Shown here piece after piece: positions 1 through 8,784 of a DNA stretch of 64,000 bases. Position 1 is the first letter of the stretch. Every line of letters begins with the position of its first letter. Position numbers and translations under genes: made by a program. Source of the stretch: Magnetococcales bacterium (GTDB lineage: Bacteria; Pseudomonadota; Magnetococcia; Magnetococcales; JADFZT01); assembly GCA_015232395.1 (NCBI GenBank), contig JADFZT010000004.1:3030-67029 (forward strand). The letters run 5' to 3'. The notes beneath the pieces are model-generated. The model was given only the letters and a program-made list of their open reading frames with translations. It made no database searches and had not been told where the DNA came from.

Positions 1-67
1 TTTTTTTTCTCACCAATTTTTTTTCAAGCAGACAGACCTATAACGGATTTTCCCGAAAGCAGTTGGA

Positions 68-445
68 TTACTCAATCGCCTCAGAAATACGATTTCGCAA
101 CTCCATCATCGGTGTATCCTTGGGAATATAGCGTTTGGCACCCAACAGCAAACACTCTTCATAGATATCCATGTTGTGGAGAGTGGTCAGCATCACCACC
201 CGGGCGTTGGGGTCAGCGGCCAAGATCTTTTTAAGCGCCTCTATGCCATCCATCACCGGCATGTGGATATCCAGCAACACCAAGTCCGGTGCTTTTTCCT
301 GAAACATCTGTAAACCTTCCTTACCATCCCGTGCTTCCCCCACCACCTCATAGCCCATGCCCTGGATCACCGTGGAAAAAAGGAGGTGCACGTTGGGGTC
401 GTCATCCACTAAAAGTACTGTTTTTTTTGATGTTTCCTCAGGCAT
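68..445 (-). CDS. Single-domain response regulator (CheY-like receiver)
   Basis: A 125-aa stand-alone receiver (REC) domain with no output domain. The acidic pocket (VDDD, residues 13-16), the phospho-acceptor Asp59 in LLDIHMPVMDG, the switch Thr87 and the conserved Lys109 (IPKD) are all present. Such proteins take phosphate from a histidine kinase and act by protein-protein contact, for example on motors or in phosphorelays. The start at 445 is preferred over an upstream in-frame ATG at 472 because GGAGG lies 8 bases before it. No kinase gene is adjacent, so the partner is unknown. Confidence 0.93.
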   Translation of the reverse strand: MPEETSKKTVLLVDDDPNVHLLFSTVIQGMGYEVVGEARDGKEGLQMFQEKAPDLVLLDIHMPVMDGIEALKKILAADPNARVVMLTTLHNMDIYEECLLLGAKRYIPKDTPMMELRNRISEAIE

Positions 446-472
446 GGATTTTTTCCTCCAACTTTGGCCCAT

Positions 473-997
473 AAAAATGTAGACTTATAGTATGGCATTT
501 ATTTCAGACGGATGCATGGCGTTCCCTTTCGGGAAGCCAAAATATCGGCCTGTATCAAGATCATATGCCAGATGGAGATCATATGCCACAAGAGTGGAGG
601 AGAGAAAGTCTGAAGGATGTGCCAATTGAGTGCTGTTGATTGACAGCCTGCGCAGATGTGCCCTCCGGCAAAATGGATTGCTGGATGGCGTGATACCACA
701 AAGGGAGCTTGCGTTGATGGCTTTGATAGCCGATGCTCCATCCTTCGTTTCAACCCAGGCAGGCTTAACAGACGCGGTTTATTCGTGTTTCCGAGAGTCC
801 GTTTACAGACGAATGAGAGCCCTCTGATCCTGATGGCAAGAGCCGTTATTTTTTGAAACATTAGCCCAGTTTGGAGAAGATTCCGCCTCCCCCCCGGATG
901 CACGGAAGATCCAAGGAGGGGAGACAGGCGGAAGTCTGGCATCCGAATTGCTAAGTTTTTTGCTCAACAACTCGGCTACGTGGTTGTTGACTTTGAG
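473..997. other. Non-coding stretch, possible structured RNA
   Basis: No open frame here has a convincing ribosome site or protein-like composition. A 13-base direct repeat (AGATCATATGCCA) lies at 558-570 and 576-588. Further on, CCGCCT (883-888) can pair with AGGCGG (926-931), and CGGATGC (895-901) with GCATCCG (939-945). The order a-b-a'-b' is that of an H-type pseudoknot. CAACAAC and GTTGTTG pair around 966-989, and a strong plus-strand terminator follows at 998-1035. A plus-strand non-coding transcript is possible. I recognise no known RNA family in it. Confidence 0.35.
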
Positions 998-1035
998 CCG
1001 CATGGAGTCTGAGCCACTCCATGCGGTCTTTTTTT
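998..1035 (+). terminator. Rho-independent terminator
   Basis: A perfect 10-bp stem (CCGCATGGAG at 998-1007 with CTCCATGCGG at 1017-1026) around a 9-base loop is followed directly by a T-rich tract (1027-1035). No plus-strand protein gene precedes it, so whatever it terminates is a non-coding or unrecognised transcript from the left. Confidence 0.85.
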
Positions 1036-1198
1036 CCCCTGATCATGGGGAATAAATTGCCGTCTCCGGCAATCATTTCCGTGCAGACATGTCTATGTCT
1101 CCCTCTTCGGCATCCCCCGATTTTTTCTGAAGCCTTTTTTTACCCAGCCTGCTTTTTTTCTCCGATTTCATTTTTTAAAGTCAGAAATACGCCCTCTC

Positions 1199-1243
1199 GG
1201 CACCATCGAATGAAATTCCCTCCCAAGGCACCATCGAATGAAA
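1199..1243. repeat. 17-bp direct repeat, two copies
   Basis: GGCACCATCGAATGAAA occurs at 1199-1215 and again at 1227-1243, a period of 28 bases, in an otherwise gene-free stretch (1036-1362) downstream of the CDGSH gene. Nothing else is seen there. Confidence 0.8.
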
Positions 1244-1362
1244 ATGAAGCAGATCCACCCTTTAGAAAACCACCTGAGCAGATCTCGCATGGGTTCTATT
1301 CACCCACCACCCTTTTGAATTGATCAACCTTTTGATAGAAGGATCGGATCATCCCCAGCCAA

Positions 1363-1629
1363 TCAACGCTTATGGGAGCCATCACACCAGGGCATGTTGG
1401 CGCTTCGACCACAACCACAGACATAGAGGGTATCATCGGCCTCGGCCACATGACGCAAAGGGCGTTTTTTCTCAGGACGCCCCTTATGGCTGCCATCACA
1501 AAAAGGGGCCTTTTTGGAGTGGCCACACTGACAGATAAAAAGCGACTCTCCCTTTTTGGCAGTCACGGCATGGGGAGAATTTTTTTGATACATGAGAGGA
1601 GCTTCAGCACTCTGGGAATTATCGGACAT
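1363..1629 (-). CDS. Tandem CDGSH iron-sulfur domain protein
   Basis: This 88-aa protein carries two CDGSH-type [2Fe-2S] motifs: C33-x-C35 with CDGSH (C44, H48), and C71-x-C73 with CDGSH (C82, H86). Each has the Cys3-His ligand set of the mitoNEET/Miner family. The short, two-domain architecture matches small bacterial zf-CDGSH proteins thought to work in redox or iron-sulfur handling. The start at 1629 has AAGGAGG 8 bases upstream. It stands alone, divergent from the RND adaptor gene. The specific partner cannot be read from sequence. Confidence 0.92.
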   Translation of the reverse strand: MSDNSQSAEAPLMYQKNSPHAVTAKKGESLFICQCGHSKKAPFCDGSHKGRPEKKRPLRHVAEADDTLYVCGCGRSANMPWCDGSHKR

Positions 1630-1812
1630 GGGATCGACCTCCTTGATGATGTTGGATTATCTTGCCTGTTACCACTATAAACTCCAGTTATGATAGGGGC
1701 AATGGCAGATGCGGGTGGGGATGAACAGAGGGTCTCTTGCCATGTGGGCGTCAGGGGAGGATAGTAAAAATCGGGCAAGGTGTGCTTTGGTTGATGGAAT
1801 GATGGTGAGCAT

Positions 1813-3282
1813 ATGACCAAGATGAAAGAAACATGGCGTAAACTGACCTTTTTTCCAGCACTCTTGCTGGGAGCGGCGCTGCTTTTTTCAGTGGTGAAGG
1901 GACGCACTCCCCCGGAACGGGTAGCCCCGGAAGAGCGCATTCGCCTGGCCCGGATCATTCCCACCCCAGAGCTGGCTTTTCTGCCACGGGCTACGGCTCA
2001 CGGCTTGGTACGCCCAGGTCGGGTATGGCGGGCTGTGGCCCAGGTAAGCGGTCAGGTACTGGAAATTCATCGGGATTTGAAGCAGGGGGCCATTCTTCCA
2101 AAAGGGGCGGAGCTGGTTCGTCTGGACCCGGTGGAATATCAGCTCACTGTGGCACGTCTCAGGGCCAATATCAGGGGAGTCGAAGCCCGAATGGCCGAAC
2201 TGGCCGTCAAAAAGGAGAACGCCCAGGCTTCTCTGACCATCGAACGTCAATCCTTGGCTCTGATCCAAAAAGAGCTGGAACGCAAGCGTGAGTTGGTCAA
2301 AAGCCGGACCACTTCCGGGGCGGCTTTGGATCAGGCCCAGAGGGAAGTGCTCGCCTCCCGCCAGGGGGTGCGTAACCTCCAAAACACCCTGGATCTGATT
2401 CCGACTGAAAAAAAAGCCCTGGAGGCTGAACGCACGGTCTATCAAGCGCAATTGGCCCAGGCCCAGCTGGATCTGGAGCACACCGTGATTACGGCGCCAT
2501 TCGATCTGCGGGTGGCTGAGGTCAACCTGGAAACTTCCCAGTTTGTCAGTCGTGGGGAGCTGCTGGCTGTTGGCGATGGGTTGGCAGTGGCTGAGGTGGT
2601 GGCCCAACTTTCCCTGGAACGACTCTCCGGACTATTGCTCCCAAACCGCCGGAAAAAAATAGACCCTACCACCATTATGGCGGAGCTGCCGGATCTTTTG
2701 GGAGTGGTGCCGGAGGTGCGTCTGCAGGTGGGGGAGAGGACCATGACCTGGCCTGCCCGTCTCGCCCGCATCAGCGACGCCATCGATCCCCAGACCCGCA
2801 CGGTCGGGGTCATCGTGGCGGTGGATCACCCCTATCGCCAGGCTCGCCCCGGCCTGCGCCCCCCTCTGTCGAAAAACATGTTTGTGGATGTCCATTTTCA
2901 GGGGCGTGCCCAAGCGAACAAAGTCGTTGCTCCCCGGAAAGCCCTCAGGGATGGCCATTTTTTGCATCTGGTGGGGAAGGATAATCGATTGGAAATCCGC
3001 CCTGTGGAGATTTTCTTGCGTCAGGATGATTTTATCGTCGTGGAAAAAGGCTTGTCTGCTGGTGAGCGGGTGGTGCTGACTGATTTGACGCCGGCGGTGG
3101 TCGGCATGAAAATCAAACCCACAGTGGATGAGGCGGCCTTGGCAGAGCTGGTTTTTCAGGCTTCAGGCAGCAGGGTAGGTGAAGCTGTAAACCCGGTTAC
3201 CTCTTATGGGACCGATTATCTTCCGCTAGCGGCGGACATCCCTGTTGTAAAGAGCCCGGCAGTGGAAACCTTGAAGCCATGA
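1813..3282 (+). CDS. RND efflux periplasmic adaptor (membrane fusion protein)
   Basis: A 489-aa HlyD/AcrA-type adaptor that would bridge the inner-membrane pump to an outer-membrane channel. The N-terminus has a basic start and a hydrophobic anchor (about residues 12-27). Next comes a biotinyl-lipoyl-like half (VSGQVLEIHRDLKQGAIL), then a long alpha-helical hairpin rich in Ala, Glu, Gln and Leu (about 110-220), the second lipoyl half (ITAPFDLRVAEVNLETSQFVSRGELL), and beta-barrel and membrane-proximal domains. It overlaps the permease gene by 4 bases (ATGA), implying coupled translation. No outer-membrane channel gene is in the window. Substrate unknown. Confidence 0.92.
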   Translation: MTKMKETWRKLTFFPALLLGAALLFSVVKGRTPPERVAPEERIRLARIIPTPELAFLPRATAHGLVRPGRVWRAVAQVSGQVLEIHRDLKQGAILPKGAELVRLDPVEYQLTVARLRANIRGVEARMAELAVKKENAQASLTIERQSLALIQKELERKRELVKSRTTSGAALDQAQREVLASRQGVRNLQNTLDLIPTEKKALEAERTVYQAQLAQAQLDLEHTVITAPFDLRVAEVNLETSQFVSRGELLAVGDGLAVAEVVAQLSLERLSGLLLPNRRKKIDPTTIMAELPDLLGVVPEVRLQVGERTMTWPARLARISDAIDPQTRTVGVIVAVDHPYRQARPGLRPPLSKNMFVDVHFQGRAQANKVVAPRKALRDGHFLHLVGKDNRLEIRPVEIFLRQDDFIVVEKGLSAGERVVLTDLTPAVVGMKIKPTVDEAALAELVFQASGSRVGEAVNPVTSYGTDYLPLAADIPVVKSPAVETLKP

Positions 3283-6200
3283 TCGGTTTTTTTGTTCGTC
3301 ATCCCAATGCCGCCAATCTGCTCATGGCAGGAATATTGATCCTGGGATTGGCAGCGCTCCCCACCTTTCGCCGGGAAACCTTTCCCGATATCCCACCGGA
3401 ACGGGTGGAGGTGCGGGTAGTCTATCCGGGGGCTTCGCCGGAATCCATGGAAGAAGCGGTCTGCCGTCGGGTGGAGGAGGTTCTGGAGGGCATCAACGAC
3501 CTGCATGAGGTGATCTGCCAAGCCCGGGAGGGGGTGGCCATCACCACCGTCAAGATGCGGGAAGGGGGACGGTTTGATCAGCTGTTGGAAGATGTCAAGA
3601 CCGAGGTAGAGGGCATCACCAGCTTTCCGGAGGAGGTGGAAAGGCCCCTGGTGCGTCCTTTGGACCGGGTCGATTTTGTCGCGTCCGTTGCGGTGACCGG
3701 TCCACTCTCCTCCCGGGATCTCAAGGCCTATGGGGAGGCTGTGCGCAAACGGTTGTTGAGTCATCGGGAGTTGACCCAAATTTCGGTACGGGGATTTTCC
3801 GACCATCAGATTCGCATTGAAATACCCACCGGCCTCCTGCGACGTTACAACCTGACCATTCCCCAAATCGCCGATAGAATCGCCAAACAGAGTGTGGATC
3901 TGCCTGCCGGAACCATTGAGGTCAAGAGCGGTGAGATCGGTATCCGCTTTGATGAGGAACGCTACACCCCCCAAGAATTTTGGGATCTGCTGGTGTTGGG
4001 GGGAGAGAGTGGCGCTGAAATCCGTCTGGGAGAGATTGCCCACATCAGCGAACGTTTTGAAAACGATGAAAACCGCGTGCTCTTCAATGGTCGTCGGGCC
4101 GCCATCCTGGATATCTCCAAAACCCGCAACCAAGACACCCTTCTGGTGATGGATGCCTTGAAAAAGGCCCTCAGCGACGAACGGGCCATGGCGCCCCCCG
4201 GGGTCACCTACACCATCACCAAGGATGTCTCCTCTCTGGTGCGGGATCGCCTGAACATGTTGATCGAAAATGGCCTGCTGGGGTTGATGTTGGTTTTTTT
4301 GGTGATGTGGATCTTTTTCAGTTTTCGCTATGCTTTTTGGGTCGCTGCGGGGTTTCCGGTGGCCTTTTTGGGAACGCTCTTTGTGATGAGTGCCCTCAAC
4401 TATGACCTCAACATGATCACCATGGTCGCCCTGCTGATCGCTGTGGGCTTGATTATGGACGATGCCATCGTCATTGCCGAAAACGTCGCTGCCAGGAGAG
4501 AGGCGGGTGCTGGGGCTTATCAGGCAGCCATCGAAGGGGTGAGCCGGGTGTTGCCGGGGGTGGTCTCCTCTTTTTTGACCACGGTGTTGGTCTTTGGCTC
4601 TCTGGCCTTTTTAAAGGGACACATCGGCATCGTACTCAAGGTATTGCCGGTGGTGCTGGTCATCACCCTGGCGGTGAGCTTGATAGAGGCCTTTTTGATC
4701 CTCCCCAACCATCTGGCCCACGCCATGGCAGGGAGCTCCCGCCAGCCCAATCCCCTACGGCTGTGGTTGAATCGTCTTTTTGAAAAAATGCGGAATCGCT
4801 TTACCGAAGGGATCGTGGCCCCTGCCGTAAACTGGCGTTATCTCACTTTGGGGTTGGTGATTTCCGGGCTTTTGACCTCCATCTCCCTGGTCTCTGGGGG
4901 AAGTCTGAAAAGCCGGGCCTTTCCCGATCTGGAAGGGGATGTCATGGAGGCCCGGCTGCTGTTACCTCCGGGAACCCCCTTTTCCCGCACCAGTGGTGTG
5001 GTGGATCATCTCATATCTGCTCTGAAACAGGTGGAGACAAACCTGAACCATGAGACGGCATTAATCAAAAATATCGCTGTCCACTTTAACCGCAATGCGG
5101 ACGCCAACGAAGAAGGCCCCCATCTGGCTACGGTGGTGGTAGATCTACTGGCGGCGGAGTCCCGGGGGATCCGGGTGGAGCGTTTTTTACGCCTGTGGCG
5201 GGAGGCTGTGGGGCAGGTGCCCGATGTGGTGAGTCTCAAGTTTACCGAACCCAAAATTGGCCCCGCTGGGCTGCCCATCGACATTCGCCTGTTGGGAGGG
5301 GATTTGGGAGAACTTAAAGCGGCCTCCCGGGAGATTCAGGATTGGTTGGCAGGTTATCGGGGAGTGCACGATCTGTTTGATGATCTCAGGCCAGGCAAAC
5401 CTGAAATACGCCTGCACCCGCGTTCCGGTGCTCTCTCCCTGGGTCTGACCACCTCCGAAATCGCCAGACAGCTCAGAGCCGCCTTTCAGGGAACCACCAT
5501 TCGGGAAATCCAGGTGGGAAGTGAGGCCTATGAAATCGACGTCCGCCTGACCGCCAACGACCGGGACAGCCTGATGGATCTGGACGATTTTTTTGTCACT
5601 ACTCCGGATGGGGGACAAGTGCCTCTGGGGGTGGTGGCCCGGTTGGAGCGCAGCCAGGGATATGCCCGCATCGCCCGGATCAACGGCCTGCGCAGTGTCA
5701 CGGTACGGGGGGATGTGGATACCGGTATTGCCAATGTGGCCGAGGTGATGGGAGATTTCAGAGAGCGCTTTTTGCCGGAGTTGAAAAAACGTCATCCGGG
5801 AGTGCGCATGGCTTTTGAGGGGGAGGTGAAGGAGGGGGCTGGGACCGGGGCTTCCATGCGGCGTAATTTTTTGATCGGCTTGCTGGGGGTCTATTTTTTG
5901 CTGGCTTTCCAGTTTCGCAGCTATCTACAGCCGGTGGTGGTTTTGGCCGTAATCCCCATGGGGCTGATCGGGGCTTTTTGGGGGCACTATTTTTTGGGTT
6001 TGGATCTCTCCATGCCGAGTTTTATGGGGCTGGCCTCCCTCTCCGGAGTGGTGGTGAACGACTCCATTTTGTTGGTTATCTTCATCAAGGACCGATTGGC
6101 CAAGGATAGGGAGATCCCGGTGGCAGATGCCGCCATCCAGGCCTCCAAAGAGCGGTTCCGGGCCATTTTTCTCACCTCCCTCACCACAGTGGCCGGTCTT

Positions 6201-6410
6201 TTGCCCCTGCTTCTGGAAACCAGCCTTCAGGCCCAGGTGTTGATCCCCCTGGCTGTCAGCCTCGCCTTTGGCCTCTTTTCCGCCACCATGCTGGCCCTGA
6301 TCATGGTGCCGGTGCTCTATACCATTCTCGATGATTGGGGGTTGGCGCGGCGGGTTGAATCATCTCCGGAGGAAGTTCACCCTGATCACGCTACGCTCGA
6401 TCCATCCTGA
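3279..6410 (+). CDS. RND-family efflux permease (AcrB/MMPL superfamily)
   Basis: This 1043-aa protein has the normal length of a proton-driven RND pump. An N-terminal membrane helix (IGFFVRHPNAANLLMAGILILG) is followed by a large periplasmic loop, a bundle of helices from about residue 328, a second loop and a second bundle near the C-terminus. Helix 4 carries the paired aspartates of the proton relay (GLIMDDAIVIAENV). The GASPESMEEAVCRRVEE segment after TM1 is typical of the family. It is the second gene of the adaptor-permease operon. The exact substrate class is not evident, and no heavy-metal signature was recognised. Confidence 0.95.
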   Translation: MIGFFVRHPNAANLLMAGILILGLAALPTFRRETFPDIPPERVEVRVVYPGASPESMEEAVCRRVEEVLEGINDLHEVICQAREGVAITTVKMREGGRFDQLLEDVKTEVEGITSFPEEVERPLVRPLDRVDFVASVAVTGPLSSRDLKAYGEAVRKRLLSHRELTQISVRGFSDHQIRIEIPTGLLRRYNLTIPQIADRIAKQSVDLPAGTIEVKSGEIGIRFDEERYTPQEFWDLLVLGGESGAEIRLGEIAHISERFENDENRVLFNGRRAAILDISKTRNQDTLLVMDALKKALSDERAMAPPGVTYTITKDVSSLVRDRLNMLIENGLLGLMLVFLVMWIFFSFRYAFWVAAGFPVAFLGTLFVMSALNYDLNMITMVALLIAVGLIMDDAIVIAENVAARREAGAGAYQAAIEGVSRVLPGVVSSFLTTVLVFGSLAFLKGHIGIVLKVLPVVLVITLAVSLIEAFLILPNHLAHAMAGSSRQPNPLRLWLNRLFEKMRNRFTEGIVAPAVNWRYLTLGLVISGLLTSISLVSGGSLKSRAFPDLEGDVMEARLLLPPGTPFSRTSGVVDHLISALKQVETNLNHETALIKNIAVHFNRNADANEEGPHLATVVVDLLAAESRGIRVERFLRLWREAVGQVPDVVSLKFTEPKIGPAGLPIDIRLLGGDLGELKAASREIQDWLAGYRGVHDLFDDLRPGKPEIRLHPRSGALSLGLTTSEIARQLRAAFQGTTIREIQVGSEAYEIDVRLTANDRDSLMDLDDFFVTTPDGGQVPLGVVARLERSQGYARIARINGLRSVTVRGDVDTGIANVAEVMGDFRERFLPELKKRHPGVRMAFEGEVKEGAGTGASMRRNFLIGLLGVYFLLAFQFRSYLQPVVVLAVIPMGLIGAFWGHYFLGLDLSMPSFMGLASLSGVVVNDSILLVIFIKDRLAKDREIPVADAAIQASKERFRAIFLTSLTTVAGLLPLLLETSLQAQVLIPLAVSLAFGLFSATMLALIMVPVLYTILDDWGLARRVESSPEEVHPDHATLDPS

Positions 6411-6469
6411 TCTCATCATAGGCATTTCCTTCTGAAAAAACAGTCGCCAATTCTGGTATGACGCCTCAC

Positions 6470-6523
6470 CCATCACCCTGGGCTAACGATGGGGCGTACC
6501 CCGGGCTAGCGATGGGGTGATGG
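6470..6523. repeat. Inverted and direct repeat between convergent genes
   Basis: CCATCACCC (6470-6478) and GGGTGATGG (6515-6523) are perfect inverted arms. Between them a 15-base unit, GGGCTAACGATGGGG (6480-6494), recurs with one change at 6503-6517. It lies between the ends of two convergent genes and may act as a bidirectional stem, but there is no T tract. Confidence 0.6.
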
Positions 6524-6536
6524 ATGGATGATGGCA

Positions 6537-6707
6537 TCAGGCGGCTGAGAACACTTCATCATTTTCCGCTTCCAGCTCTCCCTCCAACATTTCGTGGAGT
6601 TCACAGGCAACGGCATAGTCTTGAATGCCCTGAATCAGAGCCTGATGTTGTTGGTCGTCAAACACAGTATAACCGTTATCTTCTATGTCGATATGTAAGC
6701 GTTCCAT
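6537..6707 (-). CDS. Small acidic hypothetical protein
   Basis: A 56-aa protein, acidic throughout (EDNG, EMLEGELEAENDE), without Cys, membrane segment or a known motif. The start at 6707 is supported by a strong site, AAAGGAG, 7 bases before the ATG; an upstream in-frame ATG lacks one. The family is not recognised. It could be a small regulator or an antitoxin-like protein, but no partner toxin is adjacent. Confidence 0.6.
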   Translation of the reverse strand: MERLHIDIEDNGYTVFDDQQHQALIQGIQDYAVACELHEMLEGELEAENDEVFSAA

Positions 6708-6784
6708 AGTTTTCTCCTTTTCCAGTGTCGCAAAGCCTTTCAAAGGCTCTCTCCGGCTCCGGAATTTTGCTTCTCAGAGAGTTT

Positions 6785-7176
6785 TAGTTTCGGACAACAA
6801 CTGCCCTTAGGGTAATTCGACACGGGACTTTGAGGAAAGTTTCTTTGATTATGAGAAACCAACAGGGATAAACAGGGTGAATCCCGGATAAGTGCTTCAT
6901 TTTGTGTCTATAAATTATCAGACAAAAAAAATGGTTCGATGTTGGATAAGCCCCTTTTTCCACCGTGCTGGCACGCCCTAGAGAAGCCAATCAAAGTTGT
7001 CAAAGCCAAGGCTGAAATGATGGTTCCAAAAGCACCGAAACAGGGTGCTGAGTGAACCCGGAAAGTGAATGCAAAAAAAGGGCCGGGTAGGGTGTCAGGC
7101 TGGGCACAGAGAGGGGGATGGTTGAGGGGGATGGCTGGGTAGGAAAGGTGAATGGGCTGAAAGGAGGTTGGGGCGT
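6785..7176. other. Gene-free stretch
   Basis: Only short frames without ribosome sites occur here; the longest is a 68-aa minus-strand frame of random-looking composition. No hairpins or repeats stand out before the MITE begins. Confidence 0.6.
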
Positions 7177-7181
7177 TTTAA

Positions 7182-7344
7182 CCTAAATCCGGCAGTTGGG
7201 CGTGTGTGGCTGGTGCAGGATATTGGTTCGCATAGTGAATTGGGAGAAATCGCTGTCACCTTATTGGTCACAAGACTTTTTCCCGATTTGCTTGGTGGAT
7301 CAAGAGGCTGGGGCATGTACGTACGCCCAACTGCCGGATTTAGG
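7182..7344. mobile_element. MITE-like non-autonomous transposable element
   Basis: A 163-bp element bounded by perfect 22-bp terminal inverted repeats: 7182-7203, starting CCTAAATCC and ending GGGCGT, and its exact reverse complement at 7323-7344. The element is flanked on both sides by TTTAA (7177-7181 and 7345-7349), a 5-bp target duplication. The interior codes for nothing recognisable. The CC ends and 4-5-bp duplication are compatible with IS1380-type elements, but that assignment is tentative. No other copy and no matching transposase are in the window. Confidence 0.85.
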
Positions 7345-7354
7345 TTTAACAGTC

Positions 7355-7474
7355 GGAGACCAGGGCAGAGTGGATAAAGAGCGGGTAAAACACGTCGAGT
7401 TCAGTGCAACATGACCCCTCTGATGGGGGAAAAAGGGACTCTTTTTTTTGGAACTGTGCTTCGGTGACAGCCAT
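7355..7474 (-). pseudogene. Decayed transposase N-terminal fragment (IS5-like)
   Basis: The minus-strand translation begins MAVTEAQFQKKESLFP, and after a frameshift continues in another frame as FPHQRGHVALNS. Both parts resemble the N-terminus of IS5-type DDE transposases (TEAQFxKIExxFPxxRGxV). It then decays and abuts the right edge of the MITE. A second, diverged copy of the same segment is at 8785-8913. Family assignment is from memory of the motif. No catalytic DDE region remains. Confidence 0.5.
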
Positions 7475-7733
7475 AAGGACATCACATGTGGCGTGAACAC
7501 GAACCAAAGCAGTCGTTCCAGTCAAAAATGGGGCGTAGGCCATGGCTCTTTTTCTGTCATGCCTGGGGATGGGGAAACCCAGGGTATCTGGCACCAGATT
7601 GTCCAAACCTTGAGCCGCTTTCAATCAAAATATCAGCATCCTGAAGATTTGGTTTTTTCTTGAGGGCCGCCATGATCTCCCTGGGTTTCCGTTTTCAGAG
7701 TGAAGCTTGCAGACCAGGTTCTGATAGCGTGGG

Positions 7734-8516
7734 TTAATCGAGAGGCTCTGAAGGATCTATTGTGCCATCCTGAGGGACCTCCACCGGGGCCTGCTCCCGA
7801 ACCGGCTCCGTCTCACCATCGGTTGTGGAGCCGGAATCGGGCCCGCTGGGGGTGGTGGTTTCCTGTCCAGGGGTGACAATGCCCTCCTGTCCACCCGCTG
7901 ATGGGGCCATCTCACCACTCCCAGGTCCATGATAATCCACCGTGGTTTGGGGGGCGCTGCCATCGGTAATGACCACTTCCTCATCCTGATCAAGCTTGTC
8001 ATAGTCGATGGCTGCGGCGTCCTCTTCAATAGCGCTGGCTTCCAGGGCGGCCTTCTCCTCGGCAGAGCTGTTTTCCTCCCCACTCCCGCTGGGTTGCTGT
8101 CCGGTATGGGTCGCTTCGTGATCAAGCATCTGCGTTCCACCGGAGGAACTGCCACTGCCGACGAATTCACGCCCATCTTGAATGGATCCCTCACCACCAC
8201 CGTCATGGGCCAAACCGCCATCACCCAGAGGATCCATCCCTTGGCTCACATTGGCCCCCCCCCATTCTCCGGTCTCACCAATGCCTTCCCCGCTTCCATC
8301 CAGCCCACCCAAACCCTCTCCCTGGGATAAGGCGTCACCATCAGCAGAGCCCTCCATATCTCCTGGAGAGGAGGAAAAGGGTGATGAGCCATTGGTCGGA
8401 TCGGTTTCGACGCCCGCCAGTGCCGATCCCAAATCTCCTCCCAACATCCCCGGTGCAATCCGGTCTTCCAACTTAATGGCTTGTCCGCCTCCCACCTTCT
8501 TCTTTTTCTTGCCCAT
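7734..8516 (-). CDS. Acidic Gly/Ser-rich protein with N-terminal LEDRIAP motif
   Basis: A 260-aa low-complexity protein. It starts with a basic patch (MGKKKKK), then IKLEDRIAPGMLGGDLGSAL, then about 230 residues dominated by Gly, Ser, Asp, Glu, Thr and Pro with almost no hydrophobic stretches and no Cys. Start 8516 has GGGGAG 8 bases upstream. The short LEDRIAP-like motif resembles the LExR(I/M)-type segment near the N-terminus of some very large bacterial surface proteins and adhesins. Here no repeat domains follow, so it may be a stub or a stand-alone disordered protein. Function unknown. It lies between two transposase remnants. Confidence 0.65.
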   Translation of the reverse strand: MGKKKKKVGGGQAIKLEDRIAPGMLGGDLGSALAGVETDPTNGSSPFSSSPGDMEGSADGDALSQGEGLGGLDGSGEGIGETGEWGGANVSQGMDPLGDGGLAHDGGGEGSIQDGREFVGSGSSSGGTQMLDHEATHTGQQPSGSGEENSSAEEKAALEASAIEEDAAAIDYDKLDQDEEVVITDGSAPQTTVDYHGPGSGEMAPSAGGQEGIVTPGQETTTPSGPDSGSTTDGETEPVREQAPVEVPQDGTIDPSEPLD

Positions 8517-8784
8517 GGATAAACTCCCCACATGTTAATGATTGTTATCGAATATCGTAGATATTATTCAATATATCACATAGGGATGCCAGGATGTGGC
8601 GTTAATCAAAGCCGTGAGTGTGATGGCCAAATATCCTGCAAAAACGGTCATATATGGCTCTCATACCGCCCTCGTTGTGGATTGCCGTCATGGACACAAC
8701 GGCAGTTTCTTCCGTTGAATTGACCACATATTCATAAAATCGATCAGGGTGTGTTAACCCGGTTTGATGCATCGAAGAGCAGAG

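Noticed and set aside
499-942. 147-codon minus-strand open frame and overlapping plus-strand frames (630-827, 656-856)
   Set aside because: No ribosome site and mixed composition; the plus-strand 65-codon frame looks mildly protein-like but is unsupported. RNA structure explains the region better.
1888-2607. 239-codon open frame antisense to the adaptor gene
   Set aside because: Shadow of a GC-rich coding gene; the sense protein has clear HlyD-type domains.
3216-4133. 305-codon open frame antisense to the RND genes
   Set aside because: Shadow frame with no ribosome site; the sense strand is a full-length RND permease.
6784-6990. 68-codon minus-strand frame
   Set aside because: No ribosome site, random-looking sequence.
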